This document shows, in pieces, positions 45,801-57,800 of a stretch of 60,000 nt of DNA. Source of the DNA: Hydractinia symbiolongicarpus. Taxonomy: Eukaryota > Cnidaria > Hydrozoa > Anthoathecata > Hydractiniidae. Numbering within the stretch: position 1 is the first letter of the stretch; every line of letters starts with the position of its first letter. The translations under genes and the position numbers were made by a program. A model generated the notes under the pieces. That model saw only the letters and a program-made list of their open reading frames with translations. It made no database searches and was not told where the DNA came from. The stretch is from positions 26,170,501-26,230,500 of the forward strand of contig NC_079879.1 in NCBI RefSeq assembly GCF_029227915.1, written 5' to 3'.

Positions 45801-48800
45801 GAAAAGACAGATAAATTTAAGAACTTAAAGGAGAATTATATGTGCAGGTTGTTTATGTCAATGGATCCAAAATATGGCGAAATATCTCGTGCTATGAGAA
45901 ACCGTGGTGTGGAAATATACATACCATCAGAGGTAAACATAAAACACTGTTTTTATTAGCATTTTTTTAGGATGACTTTTACAAGCTTCTTTTTATATTT
46001 ATGTAGCGAGATGGTGTTATTTTGGATACAATTGATATCAATCTGTTAATGAAGTCAAAAGCCTTGAGTGACCATTCAATGATATCCTTTATCCAAAAAA
46101 TTCATCTTGAAGTTAAGAGAAACAACAATAATGGTAAGGAAAAAGTTGGTGTTTAAATTTTCAAAATGTTTTTTTGACTATTTCTTTCAATTTTAGTCAG
46201 GTCATCAAAAATGTTGCAAGCTTCATCTTTGACTTCTAAACTTCTTACAAATGGATGCAGTAAAGAAACAGCTGTGAAGCAAGCTTGCTACGAAGTATAT
46301 TGTAAAAGCGAACTGACTTTTCATATGAAAATGGTAGGTTTTGTACCATTAAGGTGTTTTGGGTACATTTATGTTTTGTGTACACAATTTGTTTACAATA
46401 TTAAAATATCTCTAGAGTATCAGTCAATTTATCACTGAAGCCTCATTAGATGAATTTCACAACAGTAAAATTAATTCGTTAATACCTTGTGTTAATGACT
46501 ACTGTGATTCACCTACACTTGTGTTTTGTCAGCGTGATAGTATCCCTATTCAAACTGATGTTTTCAAAGACACTATTTCATCAAACACAGCTTTGTTGTT
46601 GTTTATCGAGCGTTCATCAGCTTCCAATATGATATTACGACTGTCTTACCTAACGCAACATTTGACTAATTCTTTTAACCTGGACAGCATTATGGCTTTT
46701 AGGAAATGGTTTTTAAATGCAGAAGTACAAAATCATGATGGTAAATAATGATTCTTTTTAACATTGCAAGGAAAGACACTTTGATTTTAATTATGTGTCA
46801 GCTGCATCATTTGTTTTGTAAAAGATAAACTGATGTATTATTATTATGTATTGAGATCATTATATGGTATAATTATAGGAAGTCATACAATATGTGAAAG
46901 TCTGAATTATTACCCTGATGTAAGTAATTTTGCTATATTAAAAATACTTTTTGAAGTATTCTTTACTCAACATTTTGAAGTATGCTTGACTCAGCATTCT
47001 GTTGTTTATCAAATGCTCATCAGCTTTCAATACCAATATCAGATTCAGTGAAAACACAATAGCTTAACTCTTCCTAGGTTTTGTCTTAGATATGCTAATT
47101 AAGTAAGTTGTATGAATAATTTTTTTTATTTCTTTCAGTGTCTTTCTTTACATGCTGCAAGAAAGTACTTCTTCCTGCTTATCCAACAACTTTATGGTTT
47201 GGATCAAGTTCTAACTGATAGAAGCCCTGCCAGTCAATCAATCATGTCAATTTCAAAGTCTTTCACTGAAGGTTTGAGTTTGTGTTGTTTTTTTGTTGAC
47301 TTACTGTTGTGCTTGTTGTTCTTATTTCTGTTGTTGTTGTTGTTTTGATATTTTGTTTGGGGACTAATCATTTTTGAAGTAAATGGAAACTGTTTATTTA
47401 CTGGTTAATAACTAAACTGAAAGATTGCTTAGTTAATTCCTATGTAAATGGTTTAGCTATGCTACAGCGTTTTTGTTGAGTTATCCTGAAATCTATTGTG
47501 AATGAGTATGATGTACTAATTTAATCATTTTTAAATTAATATAGGAAAGTTGTCAACGATTTTTCTCCAACACAAGTCTCTGATGTTTATTTACAAATTT
47601 TGTAATTTGATGCTTGCGTTCATCAGAGAAACCTGGTTTAAGGAGCTAACAATAAATGAAACCTCATATTTTGCAACAGTATGTTTCGTATAGTATTTTC
47701 ACTTCGCAGCTTTATCTGACCAATACAATATTTAAAAATTCAAAATAATTATTTAGCTGGAAAATTCATTTGCATGGTTTTACTTATTTGTTGGATATTG
47801 CAAGACTGAAATCCCTCGAATGTCAATATCAACACACTTGTTCTCGCTAAGTTCCTTAGCACTGCATTGGAAATGGATGAAAGAAAGATTTCTTATAAAT
47901 TTTATTTCGTAAGTTGTGTATATTTTCTGTTTCATTATTGTGTTTATCAGAGGTTATAAAAAATCTAACAAAAAATAGTTAAAGGAATGCTGAGTAATTG
48001 GCAATGTTAAATGATTTTATTTTCTGTTTTTATTAGCTGGATGATACATTGACACAATTCTAAAACAAAATACTGTCTTCCCTTTATATTTTTATACTGA
48101 CATTAGTGTTTCTTTAGATCTGTACCAAATGATTGCAAGTTTATAATAGATCAGTTAGACATGGTAATTGGGCATGATCAAATTGGTAGTATCATGTATG
48201 GTATTGTGAATTTAATTGGAAGACCAAAAGGGTTTTTGTATATTGGACAATTTGAGATGATGGTAAGTTGATGCACTGCTGATTAAACTTGTTTAATGAT
48301 GGAAATTATTTTATTATTTGGCTATTAAATTTTGTTATATGTTATACATTTTAGCTTATTTAAAGTGGTATTTTCCCATCAAGCTGTTGGTTTGATAAAT
48401 ATGAAATCAAATACAAAATTTTCTCAAACTCATCAAAATTTTTTTATGTTATAGAATGAGCTTCTCGAAATGTATAACGAAATGCAATGTGAAAGCATCC
48501 ATAACAGCAAAACATCATTAAGACATTCTGTGATTGGGACTGTGAAAGAAGTTTGGTGTAATAAAACTCTCAAAAATGACGTGAAACATAAAGGTTAGAC
48601 CTCGTAAGATATATAAAAGTTAATGTGCATTTATTTCTAACAGTTATTGTAGTTCAATTTATTTTATTGTAGCAAACATGTTAAAATCAGAAATGCAAGA
48701 ATATTGTGTTACTAGCACAATAAATCCAATGACAAAGAATTGTTTAGTTCTAAGCAAAAGTATTTTTCATTTGTCTTTATGCGGCTTTCTGACGAAAGCT

Positions 48801-51800
48801 GTGTTTTGTTTGGATGATTGGAACAAAAAATATTTGGAAGTTCTACTGCAATATGGCCTCACCTACCACATTGCAAATGGAGATCAGTTGATGGTACTAG
48901 ATACCTTCAGAGAATACAATAATCAAGTAAGACATTTGAATTTGCCTAAATTAATTTTTATGTGTTATAATGGAATTGTAAGTTATCCATACATGTTCTT
49001 GATAATTTTTGATAAAAGTTGGTAAATTGTTAAAATGATATCTGTTGTAAAAGTAATTATATATATATAATTTAATTTCTTTAATTGTTTGAAAATTATA
49101 GCTTTGTAATGAGATGAACAGGACAAACAATAATAACAGTTGTATTGTTAACACTTTATTTTATGACTGAAGTTCTATCGTTTATAAATATTTGCAAATA
49201 AATAAATAAATCAATTTATAATTACCAATAATATCATACATAACCTTTTGTTTCTTTAGAAGCATTGCCATATCCTTCCATATTTACAATCGAATATGTA
49301 CTCTGTTTTATTCAATGCTGTATCTACTTTCTTTTTGGAAAATGATGATTTATCATCAGTAAGTTTAATATTGCAAGATCCTTCTTTACAATTTGCACTG
49401 GTTTTCTAGTTTTGTTTGCATAATTATTATTATTATTTTTTTGCATTCACCAACAATTGAGTTGAACTTAAACTTGCAAGTAGTATTACATTAGCTTTCA
49501 CATCTGCAATTGTGTATGTAAAAAAAGTCTAGTAGTATGAAAGAGGTTGTCTTGGGCAATTATTACTTAAATATTATTATTTTTAAAAACATGCTTGTTT
49601 TTTAAAGTGTGTCTATTTCTTTTTCCAATGACAGTTATAATTAAATTGCAAAAAAGTTGAGGACATTATGTTGGCTACTTTTCTTATAAAAAGCTTTATC
49701 TTTAGAGCACAAAGCGCATAACACTTTCTCCATCCTTTCCAATTTTATCAATATTACAAGATTTGATAAACACAGATAGCAAAGATTATGTTCTGGATAT
49801 ATCCCTTCAAAGTTTTAGAGAAACTATGGATATGCTGAGTCATGTTCATGTATTGTTATGGTCAAATATGGATAAGATGCTATCATTTAATAGCATTTAT
49901 AAGTATGCATCACATTTGTATCAGTAAATTGAAATTTACTATTTCCAGTTTTGTTGGTCAATAAAAGAGAAATCTTTGCTAATCTAATTCCTTCTGTAGT
50001 AACCCTCTACATGAACATTCTGCTAATGTTTAACCATCCACAATTATTTATGTTTATAATTTAATTTTTATGAATTCCTCATGTTTTAGCTATCATTTAA
50101 ATTTACAGTCATGGTGTGACAATGTCAAGATTTTAAATGCACTTGGTACAACATTTAATAAAGGCACTCACCACAATTTGGTTATAAATGAAGCAGATTA
50201 CAAAATAAATAGAAATGCAGTTATTGGTCAAATCTGTCACGTCATGAAGACAATAGACATGTCAAGTTTGTTGTTACCAAGTACAAGTATGATTGTAAAC
50301 ACTATTATAGAAACGCAAGAAGAATGTACAAACAGTAAGTTGTCCCTACACTGTTAAAACGATTAAACAAGTCCGAATTGCTAAATAAAGACTCAAATGG
50401 TTTTAACAGTAACTTCATGATTTTTGAATCCATGGTTAGAAGCATCTTGTTTTTAATCAATACAGTAAATAATCTTTCTTCGTGTTTAATTTTTAGATGT
50501 AAGTGTTAAGTCTGCTGAAACAGAGCAAATATTTGTTGCAATGCAAATGTGTTTATCAGGTCTTCTTATTCTTGACATATCAAGACCGTATTTGAAATAT
50601 GATCCAGTAGAAGAAGTTAGTATGAGATTAAAGAATCTAAAAGAACAGGTGAATTGCACAAGAATATTTTTCAGAAGACTTAGAAAACTCTCCTATCATA
50701 ATATTATGCAACAAAAAATTTAAAAATAGATTTTTTCTCTTTTTAGCTCTATTCCATTAATACGGAGTTAAAAGTTCGGTACGATGCAGAGTATATCTGG
50801 TCAGGTTTTGAATCTCCAAGTTTTAAAGATTTTACTGTCAAAGTTGAGCATTTTACCTCGAACCCAGAAAGAGTACACACTCTTCTTAAACGTAGAGAGA
50901 TGATTGCCAGTGAAATTCAAGCTATTCAAGATGAAGAAACTATTCGTCCAACACCTTCAGAGGTATTAAAATATGATTTCATTATTCCATTTCTTTCCAC
51001 TGAAACATGATAAGATGGGTTTTTTTAACAATTCCATGTTTGATGCATTATATTTGCTTATTCAAGATGTTTCCATAAGGAATTAGCTATTTAATATTTT
51101 AACGTCTTTATTAGAAAAAATGTGCAAAGTTAGTGTGTAACTTGCATACTAAGTTTGATATTGTGTGTATAAGTAATTGGAAAAACTAAGAAAACAAAAC
51201 ATACAAAACAGTGTAAATAGGGGAAGAATAACACAAAAAGAATGTAAATATGATTGCGTATGGAGGAGCTTGACAAAGAAAGGCTATATATACATAATTA
51301 ACCTAGAACTTCACTTGATTCTGATTTTTTGTGTTGGAAACAGATATGTGGTGAATCTCAAAATAAACTTGTCATGGTCATGGCCAATATGCCATTTATC
51401 ATATCTTTGTGACTTTTTTCTTTTCTGTGATTATTAAGACGGTATTTCTTTTTCATTCCAACTTGCTTTAACAGTCATTCATTATTGAATGTAATGACAG
51501 AATTCTGACATTTTCTGTTCTTCAGTACAAAAAGTTCCATGTTTACAACTTTTTGCTTTGTGCCAATTTAGGTGATATTTATTTATTTTAGTACAATGTT
51601 CTTTATCAAGATTTTCAACATTTCATGGAGACTATAGGTGATATATCCAAGATTCTATCACTTATAAAAGAACAGAAAAGACTTCTACTAAATTGTACAA
51701 GTAGTTTGTCGCAAATCAAAAGCATGCTAAGTGTCGTCCAGAAATCTAAGTTATGGGTCAACTCTGCTCATAAGTTTGTGGAGAAAATAAAGACTTCATT

Positions 51801-54800
51801 TCCCTTGTACAATGACATAACATTGCTCCCCTGTTATGGTTTGCAAAAATGCAAAAATGGATCGCTGATAATGATTGATTGCATCAATCAGAAACTACAG
51901 CAGTTACAATTCAGTGAATCTGCAACTGTGCATTTACCATCACAATTTTTTGATCATCTCTGCAATTCACATGCCAATCGTCCTATTAAGAATACGGAAT
52001 ACATGTGTCGGAGTGATGTAATGGAATTGATAAATTACTTATCGAAAGATACATCTGGAAGACTTGTTGGAGTCCAATCCACGGTGCTCAGTTTCGCATT
52101 ATTCAGTCTCAAAAAGCACTTTTGCTTTGGTGAAAGTCACAGAATGTTTGCTCAGGACCAATCACATTTTTTCACATTATTGAAAATAATCTTAGATTAT
52201 GCTTATTTGTTTTGGTGTGATCAGAAACAGAAGCAAATTGAAGAAGAAGAAAAGAAAGCCTCATTGTACAAATTTCGTGCAGAAATTCATTGCGAAGAAA
52301 AAACGGACGAAGAAGAAACATTGGAATCACAAAATAAACTATTTCCAACTTTTGAAAATGAGTTTGAAGATTTAATCATTACAGACTCTTTAAACAATCC
52401 CGATTCAGCTGAAAAGAAAGAAAATAGCAATGAAAGCAAACATGATGTTAAAATAGATGAGGATGTTATTTTTGAGTTAGTTAGAGATATCTATTTCCAT
52501 CGTTGCGAGGAAGATCCATCAACACTTGTGAATAATACCTTAGTCCAACAAGCACTAAAGTTATTAAAAATTCCACAAGTGTTTACATGTAAGTAAAGTT
52601 TGTATAAGTAATCTTACGCATTATTTGTTTTCAATTTTTCTAAAATATTAACTGAGAAAGTAATTTTAAAAGTTATAAGTATTGGTGTCTGGTGTGGTTG
52701 CTATTTATATACATAACTATACCTAACAATATTATTTGTGTTGGGTGATAATTGGAGTATTGATTCAATAGAAAAAGCAAATAGATAAAAAAATTATCAC
52801 ATTTTGTGTTTTAGGTTTGGATTATGAAACGGTTCCATACATATTGCTACTTACAATATCAAAAATGTTGGATAATCTGTCGAAAGATACAGTGTTAGAT
52901 CCTACTGTATTCAATATATACTCTGATCATTGTGTTCATGAAGCACTACAAACAAGAGATATTTTGATTGAATTTACTCAGTACATCGAAAGTTTATTGT
53001 CTCAGTTTGAAGAACATCCAGCACTTCTTCAGGTGCGTGCGGTGTATATTCTGAAATGTTTTAAAGAATGATTTCTTTGAAGAGTAGATGATAATTACGA
53101 TATTTTATGTTTTTTCTTTTTAGATTAAGGAAATAATCCAAAGAATTTTATCATTTTCTATATACAGTCCTTTGATGAAGTTTGTGACCGGTTTTGAACT
53201 TCTCCTCAAACAAGCCCAGGTAATATTTTTTTGTGTGTTTAAGGTATTGACACCTGCATTAAATTTATTTTTGAACTATTTGTGTTTTTTCACTTTTTGT
53301 ATTTATGTGCTATAGAAACTCCTAAACGAGAGTGCTTGATTAGGATAAGCTCGCAATAAGGTTACTTTATACATCACACACAAAATGCCAACTTTTAAGA
53401 ATAAGTATATCCCAAATAACAACTAAAATACTGAAGGTTTGGTTTACTGAATGCACCAAAATCTTTACCATAGTGGTCATACTATTAGATTATTGTGATA
53501 TATATCTGTGATTGTTTTTACTTTAGAACTGGGAAATGTATGCTGGAAAGCATGTTTCATTACGAAAACATCTTGAGGATATTTCATCGAAAGTAATTGA
53601 ATGGAGAAAGCTTGAACTTAAGTAAGTAACTGCTGTTTTTTACTTTTTTTACTTTTGATTTTCATTTATTTTAATGTTTATTTTATTTCATCAATGTAGA
53701 AGTTGGCCATTGTTGCTTGAGAAAGCAGAGAAGAAGATAACACAATCTGTTTCAAAATGGTTTTTTCAGTTTTATAATTTGATGGAGGAATCGAGAAAAA
53801 AAGAAGAAGCTGATATACAAGTTGAAAAAGGTTTTGAGTTTATATTAAAAATGTAGAATATAGAAAACGCGGTTTAAATTTAGCGCATTAATTAAGTGGA
53901 TGGTAATTTCTTACTGGTGTTAATTTAAACTACAATAATTAAGTTAGAAGACAATTAAATCTACAATAATTTCTACAAAAAGGCCATGAACACTTCGTAT
54001 CTTTTTTGCTTCTGGTTGACAGGTTGTTTTTTCTTATTTTATTTCTATATTCATTAAAAGAGTTTTGTTGCATTATATCTTTTTGCCACTAACCACCACC
54101 CGCTTTAAATTTTGAAGTTGGCAAACTGCTTTAATTTCATTTGTTTTATCGCGTTAATTTATTGCTATTGCGACGTTAATTTTTTCGAAACTTTGATTTC
54201 CTATAATAATGTACCCTGAAAATTATTTTTAATAATGTTAATTCAGTTTGCATTTCTGAATTAGATGTATAAACGTTTGATTTGTTTCTTGAAGAAATTC
54301 CCCAAAACCTTTTCATCATTTTTTTCTAGATGCTGTTGTAACAGCAGTGAAAGAATTCTTTGAAGGATCCACTATTGGAGAATTTCAAGCCAGACTTGAA
54401 ATGATTGAAACCATTTTAATGCATCTCCAAACACACAATATCTGTAAAGGTAGCAAAACAATATATTTTATATCAGTTTTATATCCGTCTCTTGACAATT
54501 TCTGCATTCTTGCGCATGGGAATAACCGTTTCTCACTTGAAATCAAAGAGAGCCTTTTCATCTTGCGTAATAATCCCGTACTTAACAATAACATCAGAAC
54601 AGCGCTGTTGTATTTATTTAATAAGGCGTAATTTTCCATTGTTTACGTTTTAACAACAATTTGTTTACTAGATCTTCAAAATGGTGTTTGGAATGTCTTT
54701 ATGTATTACACGCAGTTTGTAACACCTGTTTTACAATTCAAACAAGATGCAAAGAGACCTATTGAGAAGGAATTAAAGGTAGTTAGCTAATTGTTTGTTT

Positions 54801-57800
54801 GTTTGTCTGTTCGTTTTTGCGTTGTTTGTTTGTTTGAATTATATGTTGTTGTTTTTTTCTTGTATTTGTTTCAAATTTGAGACGATTTTTAACATAAAAT
54901 TAATTTAATAGGTGTTTTTAATTATGTTTTTCAGGACTATGTCAAAATTGCTAAATGGAATGACATTAACTTTTACGCAATGAAAGAAGCTGTTGACAAA
55001 TCACATCGAACTTTGAATAAGTTTGTGCGAAGATACGAGGTAATGTTCACCAATCTATCCTCTCTCTTGATCTACTAATGCCTTGGGTGTCAAAAATTTT
55101 GGATACGTGATAATACTGTGACCAATGATGTATACTTTTAATGTCAGGAATTTTCATGTCCAAAAAGTTTTGCGAATTTTACAAATTGGCCTTTATATGC
55201 AAAATTAAATTCCGTTGAAAAAACATTTGTTGTTATCTGCAAAGCTATTCGTTGTAAAAACTAATTTCATGTTGCTACCAATGAGAATTTCATGCTTATC
55301 ACGGGTTTGATTAATGTTAGTCTAAGATTGGATCAATTTACAAGTCAATTATTGTTTATCTATCGAATTTTGCAAATAAATAGATTCATGTATATTTTTG
55401 AACGCGAAATGATCTAACATATAAACAGTTAGTATTTTGATTTTAAATTGTGTAAAAAATATTGTTTAGTAGCGAATGAACTGGATTGTTTTACAGTTTG
55501 TCATTTGTTTCTTTTTCTATTTTAGCGTGTTCTTCAAGAACCAATCCAACAATTTCTGCAAGATACAAAAAAATTTATAACTCCATCACCATTTGAAGGC
55601 AAGCAGTTTTACTATGATGATAGTAAATATGAGGCTATTCTATTGACGCAAGCAGATGTTCTTCCAATTGATGACTTTGGTGATTTGTATTTGAATAAAA
55701 TCAACAACTTGCAGTTGAAGATAAAGAAATACATGAAAGAAGCTTATACTAAGATGAAGTATGGAATGCTGATTGAGAATTTAGATGGATTTACTGGTAT
55801 GCAACCTATGATTTATAAATGTTTATAAATGTATTTTTGTCTTCGAGGCACCATTTAACAAAAACATTTTCAGCATAGTATTCTTCTGGTAATACCTCTG
55901 TTATCACAAGACTGATTTTTTAACACACGCCTGTCATACTAAAATTTATTTCTAATGGATAAAACTAAAAGTGTTTTGTGAATACTTCTTGTGCCATTTA
56001 GCGTGATGTCATTGGCTACAAACCACAGTGATCACGTCTATTATACAGCTTATTAGTGTCTTTTTCAGCGACAGTCAAATTTATACTTAATAATTGCTAA
56101 TTGATAAATCTATTTTGTATTTTATTTGACAAACTTATCCCCTTTTTTGCTTTTTGGTTGTTTATCTAACAAATTTAATGTATAGTTATAAATCATGATG
56201 TTGGCTAATTGCTTTAAGAACTCTTAATTTTGTAATTTTCACGTAGTGTTTGCTCTGTTAAACACACCACATGCTATCGATAAATTTCTAGGTGATATTA
56301 TTGATGGTATTAAAGAACTTCAAACAGAAGATGTCTTGGCTTTAGTAAGAATTTACGTAGTAATTTTGCCTATCTGATTAGGTTTGTAAAATATATTTTA
56401 TGTGACTTTTGTTTTTTTAAGCCTAAAGAGAAACAAAAATCAGCCAGAACGAATCTCCAGCAAAGAAAACGCAAAGGACTTGCTAGTTTGTTTAAAGAAT
56501 TGAAATTAATAGGTATGCTTGGCATGTGAAAATGCAGTCCATGTTTATCTATATTTCAATAGCATCACTCCCACTTATAAAATTCCTAAAGTAAAAATTC
56601 GCAAAAGTTATTATGCGTGATACCAAAAAGTATAGGTTTTGGTGACTACATCAAGATTGGTTACAGTAAGCCTTGATGAAGTGTGCTTGCTATAAATAAA
56701 ACATCCAGAGATTATTTCACATTTTCGTTTTAAAAGCAAAGTTCTTAAAAATTATTTAGTAGAATCTTAAAATACAATTCTTACATCCTTGATTCAGTAT
56801 TCTTTTTAACACGACAACAACAATAATTCCTATTAAATAACCAGAATGATAATATAAATATTTAGCTAGTTCTGTAGCTGAACTGAATTGAGCTACATAT
56901 GAAGGGGCACTAAAAAACTAAACATTGCTTAATTTTACTGATCACTGTGAAACCAGTTTTTGTTCAAAATGTGAAATTTTTTAAGTTGGTAAGAAGAAAA
57001 AGGGACTTATAACGTATATATTATATCCTAAACACATCACATTTTGCCCTTCCTCCCAAAAAATCTATGCATATTTTTAGGTTTATATTTACATATTTGC
57101 TTTAAAATTATTTTAGGTATATCGTACAGAAAAGGTCAACAAATATCAGAAGATGTTCAAATTAATCTACCAATAATTAAAGTCCAAAACTTTTTCAGGT
57201 TGGTATTTGTAAATGCCAGCAAGATTTTCTAGTTCATTTGTATCCCACAAATTCTTTGTGTTTCTAAAGAAAATGTTTGTTTATTGAATCATGTCACGAT
57301 TGTAGTTTGATAATAAGAACTAGTACTAAATACGGGTCAGTCATTTAAAAGGTCGGATTTTTATGGTGCCAGGTTTCTTACAACATAGTTTAATAGATTT
57401 AATTTTCAACTTAGCTTTAATTTCCATTTAGAAATGATGACTCAGCATATTTGGCTAAGATGTTACATTCTTGTAATGATTATTTTTTTGGTTGTATGGC
57501 AAAACAAGCAATGTTTCAATCTGCGTCTCTTGTGCCATCAAAGGTAAAATTTTGTTTACAAAAAAACTAACTATCCATGCCTAATTATTCCGCCCATATT
57601 GTATATTATTTGTATATTTTTTGTATATTATTTACTACCCATTGAAATTACTGATCGCAACTTCGAATGTACATTTATTTATCTACGCTTAGGAGTTAGG
57701 ACCTGGTGAAGTGACGAGGTTTAAAGGTCTAACTGCTCATCTATTTCACATTGCATGCGAACAAAGAGAGCGGTTGCATAAAGTTTTAACAGCTCACACA